Source of the DNA: Danxiaibacter flavus
Lineage (GTDB): Bacteria; Bacteroidota; Bacteroidia; Chitinophagales; Chitinophagaceae
NCBI RefSeq assembly: GCF_041060425.1
Contig: NZ_JAULBC010000006.1
Coordinates: 496,001 to 560,000 of the forward strand
Reading direction: 5' to 3'
DNA: 64,000 bases
Shown here: piece after piece, positions 35,817 through 44,307 of the stretch
Numbering within the stretch: position 1 is the first letter of the stretch
Layout of the letters: every line of letters starts with the position of its first letter
The notes under the pieces: generated by a model
The model's database searches: none
The model's input: the letters and a program-made list of their open reading frames with translations, nothing else
What the model was told of the DNA's origin: nothing
Made by a program: the position numbers and the translations under genes

Positions 35817-36875
35817 ATGCAACAAAATAACTATCCCAAACTGCATAATGCAACATGGCCCGGTATTGTTGGTAAAGGACCTGATTCCGAGCCACCGATT
35901 CCATTTGATACATTTCTTGAACTTACTTCAAAAGCAGAAGTTAACGGAGTGAAGTTTGACGGCATCGATATAGGATTATTAGAACCTCATTTTAAAATAG
36001 ATGCATCTGATGATGACTGGAAAAGACTTGCTGATAAGTTGCAATCGCTTAACCTGAATGTTGGAAGCCTTGTGGCTCCGATATGGGGTGGTCCTGCTAT
36101 GGGGTCCAAAGAAGACCGCGCAACTTTTGTAGAAATGGTGCGCAAATCATGCCAGATAGGGCAGAAACTAAAAGAACTAGGCGTAAGACATTACGGTGTG
36201 GTGCGCATTGATTCTGCATGCAAACCTGAAGACTGGTCAAAAGATCCTGTAAATAATACCCAATTGATTGCGCAGACTTTCCGCGAAGCATGTGATGTTG
36301 CTGCCGATTACGGAGAGCACCTTGCCGCAGAAGGTGAGATCTGTTGGGGCGGCATGCATAGCTGGAAGGCCATGATAGATACGCTAGAAGCAGTTGGTCG
36401 TCCTAATATCGGTTTCCAGGCAGATATGTCGCATACGCTGTTATACCTGTTGGGATATAACAGTCCGGAAGACAGGATTCTTCCTGAAAATTTTGATTGG
36501 AGCGATAAAAAAACATTGAATGACGGTTTAAGGAAATTAACCAATGCGCTTCGTCCGTGGACAATTGATTTCCACGTCGCACAAAATGATGGAACCGTAC
36601 ATGGCACTGGTTCTCATGATAAAACAGGCCGTCACTGCCTGGCTACAGATCCAAATGGTAAATTAGATATTACTGAAGCTGCTGGTTTCTGGCTTCGCGA
36701 TGAGAATGGTAATCTCACCAAAGCCTTCCAGCACATTTGTTGGGATGGTTGTATGTTTCCCAATGAAGTGATGCTGCAACAAAAAACATGGAACGACATC
36801 CTGGCCGCAATGATTAAAGTTCGTGAGGCACATGGATGGTATGCTGAAGAGAAGAAGCTGGCGGGAGTGGTGTGA
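35817..36875 (+). CDS. Xylose isomerase-like TIM-barrel sugar isomerase/epimerase
   Basis: A 352-residue protein from ATG 35817. The frame is open to 35700, but that part is array DNA. It resembles the AP_endonuc_2/xylose isomerase-like TIM barrel family: GVKFDGIDIGLLEPH opens the barrel, followed by AEGEICWGGMH (Glu, likely metal ligand), GFQADMSHTLLY, TIDFHVAQND and GTGSHDKTGRH near the C-terminus (H residues likely metal ligands). No signal peptide is present. Next to a Gfo/Idh/MocA protein and DUF1080, it probably isomerises an oxidised or keto sugar. The last codons merge into the downstream array. Confidence 0.85.
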   Translation: MQQNNYPKLHNATWPGIVGKGPDSEPPIPFDTFLELTSKAEVNGVKFDGIDIGLLEPHFKIDASDDDWKRLADKLQSLNLNVGSLVAPIWGGPAMGSKEDRATFVEMVRKSCQIGQKLKELGVRHYGVVRIDSACKPEDWSKDPVNNTQLIAQTFREACDVAADYGEHLAAEGEICWGGMHSWKAMIDTLEAVGRPNIGFQADMSHTLLYLLGYNSPEDRILPENFDWSDKKTLNDGLRKLTNALRPWTIDFHVAQNDGTVHGTGSHDKTGRHCLATDPNGKLDITEAAGFWLRDENGNLTKAFQHICWDGCMFPNEVMLQQKTWNDILAAMIKVREAHGWYAEEKKLAGVV

Positions 36876-37070
36876 GGCGTGAGGTAACAGGTATCAGGTA
36901 TCAGGTATCAGGTATCAGGTATCAGGTATGAGGTATGAGGTATGAGGTGTCAGGTATCAGCTATAAGGTGTAAGGAATAAGGTGTAAAATAAAAGGTATA
37001 AGGTATAAGGTATAAGGTATAAGGTACAAGGTATAAGACCTGAAACCTGATACCTGAAGCCTGACACCTT
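36869..37070. repeat. GGTATCA/GGTATAA heptad array with inverted tail
   Basis: About 24 consecutive 7-bp units keep perfect register, beginning with GGTGTGA that contains the upstream stop codon. They are GGTATCA, GGTATGA, GGTGTAA and GGTATAA variants. The last 34 bp (37037-37070) are in the opposite orientation, ACCTGAA-ACCTGAT-ACCTGAA-GCCTGAC-ACCTT. The array occupies almost the whole gap to ATG 37087. Confidence 0.95.
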
Positions 37071-37086
37071 CTCAAAAAACATTCAA

Positions 37087-38250
37087 ATGTCAAATAAAAA
37101 AGAATTACGAATAGGATTAATCGGGTGTGGTTTTATGGGAAGAACGCACTCCAACGGCTACAGACGTGTTCCCAATTTTTTTCCGGCGTTGCAATACACA
37201 CCTGTGTTGCAGGCTGTTTGCGCGCGCAATGAAGCAAAGGCTCGTGCATTTGCAGATCAATGGGGATATGCTTCTGTTGAAACTGACTGGAAAAAATTAA
37301 TTGCCCGCGATGATATCGATGCTGTGGATATATGTACGCCCAACGATACACATGCTGAAATAGCTATTGCAGCTGCTGAAGCAGGTAAGATGGTGTTGTG
37401 CGAAAAGCCGTTGGCCCGTACGCTGGCTGAATCGCAGGAAATGGTAGATGCTGTAGAAAAGGCTGGTGTGGCGAATACCGTATGGTATAACTATCGCCGT
37501 ATTCCGGCAGTTACACTGGCCAAAAAAATTATTGAATCGGGAAAGCTTGGTCAGATTTATCACTACCGCGCAAACTTTTTGCAGGACTGGACAATCAATG
37601 CCAATCTTCCGCAAGGTGGTGAAGGCTTATGGCGCATGGACGCAAGTGTTGCGGGATCAGGCGTTACAGGTGATCTGCTTGCCCATTGCATCGATACAGC
37701 GATGTGGTTAAACGGAAGTATCAAAGATGTATCTGCTGTAACCGAAACATTTGTGAAAGAACGCATGCACCAGTTAACCGGTAAAGTTGAAAAAGTTGGT
37801 ATTGATGATGCTTGTGTTTTCCATTGTCATTTTGAGAATGGATCACTGGGCTTGTTTGAATCAACAAGATATGCGCGCGGACATAAGGCATTATACACTT
37901 TCGAAATCAATGGTGCCAATGCATCTATCCGTTGGGATCTGCATGATTTGAACCGCCTTGAATTTTTTGATAATTCAGATGAATCAACACTCCGTGGCTG
38001 GCGCTCCATTCATGTCACTGATGGCGAACAACCATATATGGACAAATGGTGGGTGCCTGGTCTGGGCATTGGCTATGAGCACTCGTTCATTCACCAGGTG
38101 GCTGATTTTCTGCAAAGCCTGGAAACCGGTGGTCCTTGTAAACCTACCTTTAAAGAGGCATTGGAAACTCAGAAGGTTTGCGAAGCGGTGCTTGAATCTG
38201 CAAGTTCAAAAAGCTGGAAAGACACAGGAGTGAATGTTTGCATCAAATAA
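37087..38250 (+). CDS. Gfo/Idh/MocA family NAD(P)-dependent oxidoreductase
   Basis: A 387-residue cytosolic dehydrogenase. The N-terminal Rossmann motif GLIGCGFMGRTHSNG (about 8-22) is followed by DICTPNDTHAEIAIAA, the catalytic EKP (CEKPLARTL, about 103-111), WYNYRRIPAV and a C-terminal GFO_IDH_MocA_C domain containing GVTGDLLAHCIDTAMWL. The family oxidises or reduces sugar hydroxyls, including formation of 3-keto sugars. It lies 17 bp after the heptad array and 45 bp before the DUF1080 gene, forming the end of the sugar-use operon. Confidence 0.9.
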   Translation: MSNKKELRIGLIGCGFMGRTHSNGYRRVPNFFPALQYTPVLQAVCARNEAKARAFADQWGYASVETDWKKLIARDDIDAVDICTPNDTHAEIAIAAAEAGKMVLCEKPLARTLAESQEMVDAVEKAGVANTVWYNYRRIPAVTLAKKIIESGKLGQIYHYRANFLQDWTINANLPQGGEGLWRMDASVAGSGVTGDLLAHCIDTAMWLNGSIKDVSAVTETFVKERMHQLTGKVEKVGIDDACVFHCHFENGSLGLFESTRYARGHKALYTFEINGANASIRWDLHDLNRLEFFDNSDESTLRGWRSIHVTDGEQPYMDKWWVPGLGIGYEHSFIHQVADFLQSLETGGPCKPTFKEALETQKVCEAVLESASSKSWKDTGVNVCIK

Positions 38251-38295
38251 GATTAAGTCAATTTCAGTACTTATAACAATCAATCAAACTCAAAC

Positions 38296-39030
38296 ATGAA
38301 ACACAAAAAAATATTCGTTCGTTCAGGAATAATATTGCTTGCCGGCGTGCTTTTCGGCATGCAGTCCTGCTACAGCCAAAGCAAAAAAGAAAAAGGTTTT
38401 GTAAAAATATTCGACGGTAAAACATTGAATGGTTGGGAAGCCGATACGGAATTCTGGCGCGTAGAAGACGGCGTGATCGTAGGTCAGGTTACCAAAGAAA
38501 AACCATTAAAAAACAATACTTTCCTGATTTGGAAAGGGGGGCAGCCCGGTGATTTTGAATTTGTTGCAGAATACAAGATCAGCCCGGAAGGTAACAGCGG
38601 CGTGCAATACCGTAGCGAGGCAGTTCCCGGTGTCCAGCACGGACTGAAAGGTTACCAGGCTGATATCGATGGTAAGAATACTTACACAGGTCAGAATTAT
38701 GAAGAAAGAGGTCGCGGCTTTTTGGCCATGCGCGGACAGCAGGTGGATTTGAAGAACAACGAAAAGCCAATTGTAACGGGCTCCGTTGGAAATTCAGATT
38801 CTTTAAAAGCCCTGATCAAACCCGAGTGGAATGAGATCAGAATTGTTGCGAAAGGCAACAGGCTGAAGCATTATATCAACGGCGTGTTAATGAGCGATGC
38901 GACCGATGATGATACTGTGAACAGAAAATCTTCCGGCCTTATTGGTCTGCAGGTTCACGTAATGCCAACTATGAAAGTGGAATACAGGAACATACGTATT
39001 AAGGTAGAAGATAAAACAGCTTCGAGATAG
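38296..39030 (+). CDS. DUF1080 (3-keto-disaccharide hydrolase-type) lipoprotein
   Basis: A 244-residue exported protein with a hydrophobic signal and possible lipobox (GMQSC, about residues 22-26). The DUF1080 jellyroll opens with FVKIFDGKTLNGWEADTEFW and continues with EGNSGVQYRSE, KPEWNEIRIVAKGNRLKHYING and GLIGLQVHVMP, all standard for the family. DUF1080 proteins are now associated with cleavage of 3-keto-glycosides, matching the adjacent oxidoreductase and isomerase genes. It is the last gene of the locus, followed by a terminator. Confidence 0.9.
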   Translation: MKHKKIFVRSGIILLAGVLFGMQSCYSQSKKEKGFVKIFDGKTLNGWEADTEFWRVEDGVIVGQVTKEKPLKNNTFLIWKGGQPGDFEFVAEYKISPEGNSGVQYRSEAVPGVQHGLKGYQADIDGKNTYTGQNYEERGRGFLAMRGQQVDLKNNEKPIVTGSVGNSDSLKALIKPEWNEIRIVAKGNRLKHYINGVLMSDATDDDTVNRKSSGLIGLQVHVMPTMKVEYRNIRIKVEDKTASR

Positions 39031-39039
39031 AGGCCTGGC

Positions 39040-39104
39040 AAGTACGGGTTACGAAGCCCACCCGCGCCGGATGCGCATTCGGACGGGTACGAAGTACCTT
39101 GATT
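39040..39104. repeat. AAGTACG heptads split by a REP-like palindrome
   Basis: AAGTACG-GGTTACG-AAG is interrupted by a 31-bp GC-rich palindrome (39057-39087, CCCACCCGCGCCGG ... TTCGGACGGG) and resumes TACG-AAGTACC. This is the same architecture as 17332-17395 with a different heptad. Confidence 0.75.
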
Positions 39105-39204
39105 TGGTCAGGTTTTGTTTTCGGACAGCACGATTAAATAAAAAGGTATTTCTTCTGTAACATATCTAAAGACAGTTTTTGGAAGTCGGATTTTTTGGGT
39201 GAAG

Positions 39205-39235
39205 GGCTGATGGCGTTTGCGGTCAGCCTTTTTTT
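39205..39235 (+). terminator. Terminator of the sugar-use operon
   Basis: GGCTGA (39205-39210) pairs with TCAGCC (39223-39228), followed by seven T. It lies about 175 bp after the DUF1080 stop codon. Confidence 0.7.
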
Positions 39236-39278
39236 ATTTGAGATATAGGTTAATGTCCTATCGACGAGAGAAGTTGGT

Positions 39279-39470
39279 TAACCACAATCAAGAGTAGCAT
39301 GACAGATCTTTTCATTAAGATCAGGTTGTCTCCAATTCATTGCCGTCTGCTTTAGCTGACGGACATTGGTTGATCTTTTAAACAGGGCTTTAGTCCCCAA
39401 AATGGATAGTGTGGCTAAAGCCATCTTCAGTTAATTTCGTTTTCCGTCAGCTGAAGCAGACGGCAATGAA
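39279..39470. repeat. MITE-like hairpin element, copy 2
   Basis: The core 39336-39470 is bounded by TTCATTGCCGTC and GACGGCAATGAA. It contains hairpins CCGTCTGCTTTAGCTGACGG and CCGTCAGCTGAAGCAGACGG and the GGCTAAAGCC motif. Its left flank GTTAACCACAATCAA is the reverse complement of the right flank of copy 1. A further inverted pair AACAGCCT/AGGCTGTT follows (39474-39505). From 39506 to 40047 I see nothing identifiable. Confidence 0.7.
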
Positions 39471-40047
39471 AAAAACAGCCTCCATGTCATTGGCAAAAGG
39501 CTGTTCAATTTTGGCCTGCTTTTAATTGAGTTTAATTTCCTACGGGAAAAATGGAAACATTCTTCTGGCGACTTCGCAGGTGATATTATAAGTAATTTTA
39601 ATTGATGGAAAAGTCAAACCTGGAGCGAATTTTTTCCTCTGGCTACACAGACTCAAGGAAAACCGGAAGTTAATTTGATGAATCTAACGTAGCCTCATTT
39701 ATGCACACTTTCCTCACAAAAATTATCTGAATTGAGAAACCAAGGCCCACTTAACATCTCCAATCGATTGCCCATAGGGCATCAAGCTCAGTAGCTTACA
39801 GAATTACGAAGCTTTATTGTCCGTAGGATATATACAATCATAGGAAGATCGGTACGTTCCCCTTTCTTTTTGATGGCTTTCGAAATTCGGGTAGAAATTA
39901 AATCAACGCGGTCGCATTTATGCATGCATTTTAAAACTATGCAGAGGGAATCCCGTTAATTATTCGATCGCTGGCTGCGTATAGCAGACTGATTGATGAT
40001 CATGTAAAAATATTTTTTTGTCCGTCGGACATTTCTTCGGGCAGAAA

Positions 40048-40082
40048 AGCTGTTAGCCGATAGCTAAAAGCTGACAGCTATA
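40048..40082. repeat. AGCTGAC heptad array upstream of eboA
   Basis: Exactly five 7-bp units: AGCTGTT-AGCCGAT-AGCTAAA-AGCTGAC-AGCTATA. It lies 70 bp before eboA and matches the unit family at 17545-17582. Confidence 0.85.
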
Positions 40083-40152
40083 CGCCCAAATTCCCTATAT
40101 TTACCATCTGCTTTTTAAGCGTATTTTAAAACTGATAACTCTAACGACTGGC

Positions 40153-41037
40153 ATGTTTAATTATTCATGGGAGCAATTGACAAAAACAATTGCGGAAGTT
40201 GTATCGCAGAATGTTAGTGGTGAAATATGGAACTGGCTCCATGAAAACACTAACCAGGCAAACACAGGCAGGTTCAACAGAACTTTTGCAGCAATACCCT
40301 CCAAAACAGGTAAGGCATCTGTTTCTATTACCAATGATCAGCAAAAACAAATAGCATCTCTGTTACCGGGCTTTACGATCGAAGGATGGCCGGTTGACCG
40401 CCTTTGCCGCGTTTGGCTGCTCATGCAATTGGACGCTACCGACCAGCAAAAATATTTCCGCAGTATTGAAAATCTTTTTTTGACAGCTGATGTCAACGAG
40501 CAGGAAGCGCTTTATGCAAGTCTTCCGGTGCTTGCTTATCCCGAACTTTGGGCAAAGCGCTGCGCAGAAGGTATTCGCAGCAATATCGGAACGGTATTGC
40601 AGACCATCATTTGCGACAATCCATATCCGTCAGTTTACCTCGATGATAAGGCCTGGAATCAGCTTGTGCTAAAAGCTTTTTTCACAGAAAAACCAGTTCA
40701 TCGCATCATTGGATTGGATAAGCGCAACAATAAAGAACTTGCCGATACACTAGTTGATTACGCGCACGAACGCTGGGCCGCAGGAAGAGCCATAAATCCG
40801 CAATTGTGGAGAGGCGTGGGACGTTTTATAAACGAAAATAATTTTGACGATATAAAAAGGGTATTCGATTCAACGGATAAAATAGAACAAGCGGCAGCAG
40901 CCCTGGCATGTAACGACGCGAATTATACCCCCGCAAAAGAACTGCTTCAATCGCATTCCCGCCTTGCGGACGAAATTAAAAATGACAGGCTAACATGGTG
41001 GATTCTTGGAGAAAGATACATGACAGTGTTAGCATAA
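40153..41037 (+). CDS. eboA: EboA domain protein
   Basis: A 294-residue soluble, helix-rich protein recognised from its motifs (FIAAIPSKTG-like ATFAAIPSKTGK, GFTIEGWPVDRLCRVWLLM, EQEALYASLPVLAYPELW, RAAEGIRSNIGTV-like RCAEGIRSNIGTV, AVLKAFF-like LVLKAFF) and from its position at the head of eboB-eboF. The family has no known catalytic activity. In Nostoc the ebo cluster is needed to move a scytonemin precursor to the periplasm, and clusters of the same order occur in many Bacteroidota and in some eustigmatophyte plastids. It starts the operon, with 40 bp to eboB. Confidence 0.9.
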   Translation: MFNYSWEQLTKTIAEVVSQNVSGEIWNWLHENTNQANTGRFNRTFAAIPSKTGKASVSITNDQQKQIASLLPGFTIEGWPVDRLCRVWLLMQLDATDQQKYFRSIENLFLTADVNEQEALYASLPVLAYPELWAKRCAEGIRSNIGTVLQTIICDNPYPSVYLDDKAWNQLVLKAFFTEKPVHRIIGLDKRNNKELADTLVDYAHERWAAGRAINPQLWRGVGRFINENNFDDIKRVFDSTDKIEQAAAALACNDANYTPAKELLQSHSRLADEIKNDRLTWWILGERYMTVLA

Positions 41038-41077
41038 AAATAAGGCTTCAATCATTTTATCAAATACTACTTAGATT

Positions 41078-42064
41078 ATGTGTTGCAGTAACAACCTGAC
41101 AGAAAAAGACCTGCTTCCCGGTAAACAGGATACTTCTTACCTGGAACGTATTAAAGGCATGCGTTTTTTTGATCCGCATATTCACATGACTTCGCGTACA
41201 ACCGATGATTACCAGGCAATGGCTGATGCCGGTATCGTCGCAATTATAGAGCCTGCTTTCTGGTTGGGGCAGCCTCGTACCGGCGTTGATACTTTCAGGG
41301 ATTATTACAGCAGCCTTGTCGGCTGGGAGCGTTTCCGGTCTTCCCAGTTCGGTATCAAACACTACTGTACTATCGGTCTTAATTCCCGCGAAGCAAACAA
41401 TGAAGCATTAGCTGAGCAGGTAATGGAAATATTGCCGTTGTTTATTTATAAAGAAGGTGTAGTTGGTGTGGGTGAAATTGGTTTTGATGACCAGACGCCC
41501 GCCGAAGATAAATATTACCGTCTGCAACTGGAACTGGCGAAGGAAGCGTCCATGCCAGTGCAAATTCACACGCCGCACCGTGATAAGAAAAAAGGTACCA
41601 GCCGAAGTATGGATATTGCACTGGAGCACAACCTTGATCCGTACACCGTTATAGTTGACCACAATAATGAAGAAACGGTGAAAGAAGTGCTGGATCGCGG
41701 ATTTTGGGCTGCATTCACCATTTATCCTTTCACCAAAATGGGTAACGAAAGAATGGTGGAGATTGTAAAACAGTACGGCACAGAACGTATCATGATCAAT
41801 TCTGCTGCTGACTGGGGCATTAGCGATCCATTGGCTGTACCTAAGACGGCCGCGCTCATGAAAGATCATGGTTTTAGCGATGAAGATATCCGCATGGTAA
41901 CGTACCAGAATGCGATCACCGCCTTTGCACAAAGCGGTCAGATTAATGTTGATGATTTCACAGTAGCACAGGGTATAGATCAAAGTGAAAAATTTGAGGG
42001 TAATACTATTCTGCGCGGCGGACAACAACCTCGTGTCGATAAAAATTCAATGATCATTAAATAG
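41078..42064 (+). CDS. eboB: TatD family metal-dependent hydrolase EboB
   Basis: A 328-residue TIM-barrel hydrolase of the TatD/amidohydrolase superfamily. FFDPHIHMT (about residues 27-35) supplies the first metal-binding His pair, GVGEIGFDDQT the Glu, PVQIHTPHRDKK further His, and VDHNNEE and NSAADWG the later metal and catalytic positions. Ebo-associated members are recognised by this set and by cluster position. The substrate is unknown. It is nine bases upstream of eboC, so the two are likely coupled. Confidence 0.9.
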   Translation: MCCSNNLTEKDLLPGKQDTSYLERIKGMRFFDPHIHMTSRTTDDYQAMADAGIVAIIEPAFWLGQPRTGVDTFRDYYSSLVGWERFRSSQFGIKHYCTIGLNSREANNEALAEQVMEILPLFIYKEGVVGVGEIGFDDQTPAEDKYYRLQLELAKEASMPVQIHTPHRDKKKGTSRSMDIALEHNLDPYTVIVDHNNEETVKEVLDRGFWAAFTIYPFTKMGNERMVEIVKQYGTERIMINSAADWGISDPLAVPKTAALMKDHGFSDEDIRMVTYQNAITAFAQSGQINVDDFTVAQGIDQSEKFEGNTILRGGQQPRVDKNSMIIK

Positions 42065-42072
42065 CAGAACGC

Positions 42073-42978
42073 GTGAAGAAAGTTGTCGGAATGCTCAGGC
42101 TCATGCGTTTGGCAAATATTATAACTGCCATTGCCGATATACTTGCGGGTGTTGCCATCGCAGGATTTACGGTAAATGGTAACTGGAATATTCAGCAATT
42201 GCAACCGGTGTTGCTGTTGGTTATTTCAACTACCGGCCTTTACGGCGGCGGAGTTGTGTTCAACGATGTTTTTGATGCAGCGCTGGACAAAGTGGAGCGG
42301 CCCGAGCGTCCAATTCCGAGTGGATTGATCAGTAAGGGTGCGGCAACTTCACTCGGGGCAATTCTTTTGCTCATTGGCATAGTGGCGGCATCGTTAGTAC
42401 ATCCCGGAAACTTATTTTCAGTCTCCACCATACTTGCCATCGTTACTGCGATATGTGCTTTGGTGTACGATAAATGGGGCAAGCATCAGTCTCTGTTCGG
42501 CCCGGTTAATATGGGATTGTGCCGGGGTGCGAACTTACTGCTTGGCATGAGCATCATTCCTGAAGCGATCACCGATCACTGGTACCTCGGTTTTATACCG
42601 GTTGTTTACATAGCAGCGATAACTATGATCAGCAGGGGAGAAGTGCATGGTGGAAAAAGGACAACTTTATATGCCGCTGTCAGCTTATATCTTATTGTGA
42701 TTGCTTCGATTATTGCCGTTGCTTTCACGAACGGAGCAGGATGGCAGGTTGTTCCTTTTGTATTACTTTTCGGAATAATGATATTTCCACCTTTAAGAAA
42801 GGCGATACGTCAACCCGCAGGGCCATTGATTGGTAAAGCCGTTAAAGCAGGAGTGATCGCATTGATCATTATGAATGCTGCGTGGGCGGCTGCATTTGGT
42901 ATGATTTACCTGGCACTATTGATATTGGTATTATTGCCCGTATCAATTGGGCTTGCAAAGCTTTTTGCGGTTACTTAA
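42073..42978 (+). CDS. eboC: UbiA-like prenyltransferase EboC
   Basis: A 301-residue polytopic membrane protein of the UbiA superfamily with about eight to nine helices. The aspartate-rich motif is FNDVFDAALDKVERPERP (about 58-75), followed by a second loop motif VYDKWGKHQ. Both belong to the prenyl-diphosphate and metal site of the family. The start is GTG at 42073 (VKKVVGMLRLMRLAN); ATG at 42091 is an alternative. It presumably prenylates a polar acceptor, perhaps the cyclitol made by EboD; this is inference. Confidence 0.9.
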   Translation: MKKVVGMLRLMRLANIITAIADILAGVAIAGFTVNGNWNIQQLQPVLLLVISTTGLYGGGVVFNDVFDAALDKVERPERPIPSGLISKGAATSLGAILLLIGIVAASLVHPGNLFSVSTILAIVTAICALVYDKWGKHQSLFGPVNMGLCRGANLLLGMSIIPEAITDHWYLGFIPVVYIAAITMISRGEVHGGKRTTLYAAVSLYLIVIASIIAVAFTNGAGWQVVPFVLLFGIMIFPPLRKAIRQPAGPLIGKAVKAGVIALIIMNAAWAAAFGMIYLALLILVLLPVSIGLAKLFAVT

Positions 42979-43095
42979 TATTTTTTTATCATTACTAATT
43001 GTGTCGAAATAAAATGTACAATCAATTTGATATAAATACCGGTTTTGGCACATTTTCATAACGTAAAACATACAACTTATTACGTAGAACTTATT

Positions 43096-44274
43096 ATGCA
43101 ACAATTAACTGATACTTTGATGGAGACGAATGCAACCGTTGTGCGGCAGTCATTCAGTGTGAAGTTTGCATACGATGTGTACTTTACAACGCATTTGTTT
43201 GACGGGAAGAATACGCTGCTGAAAGATTTTTTACATCAACACAAAAGCGATACCGTTAAGAAGATTTTTTTTGTGGTGGATGAAGGTGTGATGAATCACC
43301 ACGGATATCTGGATGAGCAGATAAGAAATTATTTCTCCCACGAAACAAGCATTGCTCTTGTGGACGAAATAATGGTTGTTCCGGGAGGGGAAGCAGCAAA
43401 AAATACGGAGAGCCTTTTGTTAAAGATTGTTGATGCTGTTGATAAATACAGCATTGATCGTCATTCATATATTGTGGCAATTGGTGGCGGTGCAGTGTTA
43501 GATCTTGTTGGTTATGCTGCTGCAATCTCACATCGGGGCATCAGGCATGTCCGCATTCCTACAACGGTTTTGTCGCAGGATGATTCAGCGATCGGCGTTA
43601 AGAATGGAGTGAACTATAAAGGAAAGAAAAACTTCCTGGGCACGTTTGCCCCTCCTGTGGCTGTGTTCAATGATTTTTATTTTCTTACTACATTAACAGA
43701 TGCTGAGTGGCGCTCCGGAATTTCCGAAGCAGTGAAAGTTGCATTGATAAAGGATGCACCGTTTTTTGCGTGGTTGAAAGAAAATGCGACTGTGCTTGCT
43801 GCCAGAAACATGGAGGCAATGAAATACCTGGTACAACGGAGTGCGGCTTTGCACATGGAGCACATTGCCAGTGGTGATCCTTTTGAAATGGGCTCCTCCC
43901 GTCCGTTGGATTTTGGTCATTGGAGTGCTCATAAACTCGAGCAACTTTCAGGGTTTACAGTTAAACATGGTGAAGCCGTTGCGCTGGGTATAGCACTGGA
44001 TAGCGCCTATTCTTTTGTTTCAGGCAGACTTTCGGAAGATGATGCAAAAAGTATTGTGGATGTGCTGTTAGATCTGGGCTTTTCAATTTCGCATCCACTG
44101 ATGGAAATAAAAGATGAATCAAGTCCTGTCATAAAAGGATTGGAAGAATTCAGGGAACACCTTGGTGGCAAGCTCACTATTATGTTGCTGTCGGCTATCG
44201 GGCAGGGTGAAGAAGTGCATGAACTTGATATAGCGCTTTTACAAAAAGCCTCAGCATGGCTGGGCACCATATGA
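43096..44274 (+). CDS. eboD: 3-dehydroquinate synthase-like sugar phosphate cyclase EboD
   Basis: A 392-residue protein from ATG 43096; a TTG-initiated extension to 43045 is unlikely. It is homologous to 3-dehydroquinate synthase/sugar phosphate cyclases: NAD-binding GGGAVLDLVGYAA, PTTVLSQDDSAIGVKNG, and the three metal ligands in SGISEAVKV (Glu), DFGHWSAHKLE (His) and VKHGEAVALG (His). It is a paralog fused into the ebo operon, not the shikimate aroB, and likely makes a cyclitol-like product. A short repeated AACTTATTA motif precedes the start. Confidence 0.9.
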   Translation: MQQLTDTLMETNATVVRQSFSVKFAYDVYFTTHLFDGKNTLLKDFLHQHKSDTVKKIFFVVDEGVMNHHGYLDEQIRNYFSHETSIALVDEIMVVPGGEAAKNTESLLLKIVDAVDKYSIDRHSYIVAIGGGAVLDLVGYAAAISHRGIRHVRIPTTVLSQDDSAIGVKNGVNYKGKKNFLGTFAPPVAVFNDFYFLTTLTDAEWRSGISEAVKVALIKDAPFFAWLKENATVLAARNMEAMKYLVQRSAALHMEHIASGDPFEMGSSRPLDFGHWSAHKLEQLSGFTVKHGEAVALGIALDSAYSFVSGRLSEDDAKSIVDVLLDLGFSISHPLMEIKDESSPVIKGLEEFREHLGGKLTIMLLSAIGQGEEVHELDIALLQKASAWLGTI

Positions 44275-44307
44275 AAACAATTTTCTTAAACACAAGAACA
44301 AGTTAAA

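Noticed and set aside
36869..37070. Heptad array as a CRISPR array
   Set aside because: There are no spacers; units are contiguous and degenerate, and no cas genes are nearby.
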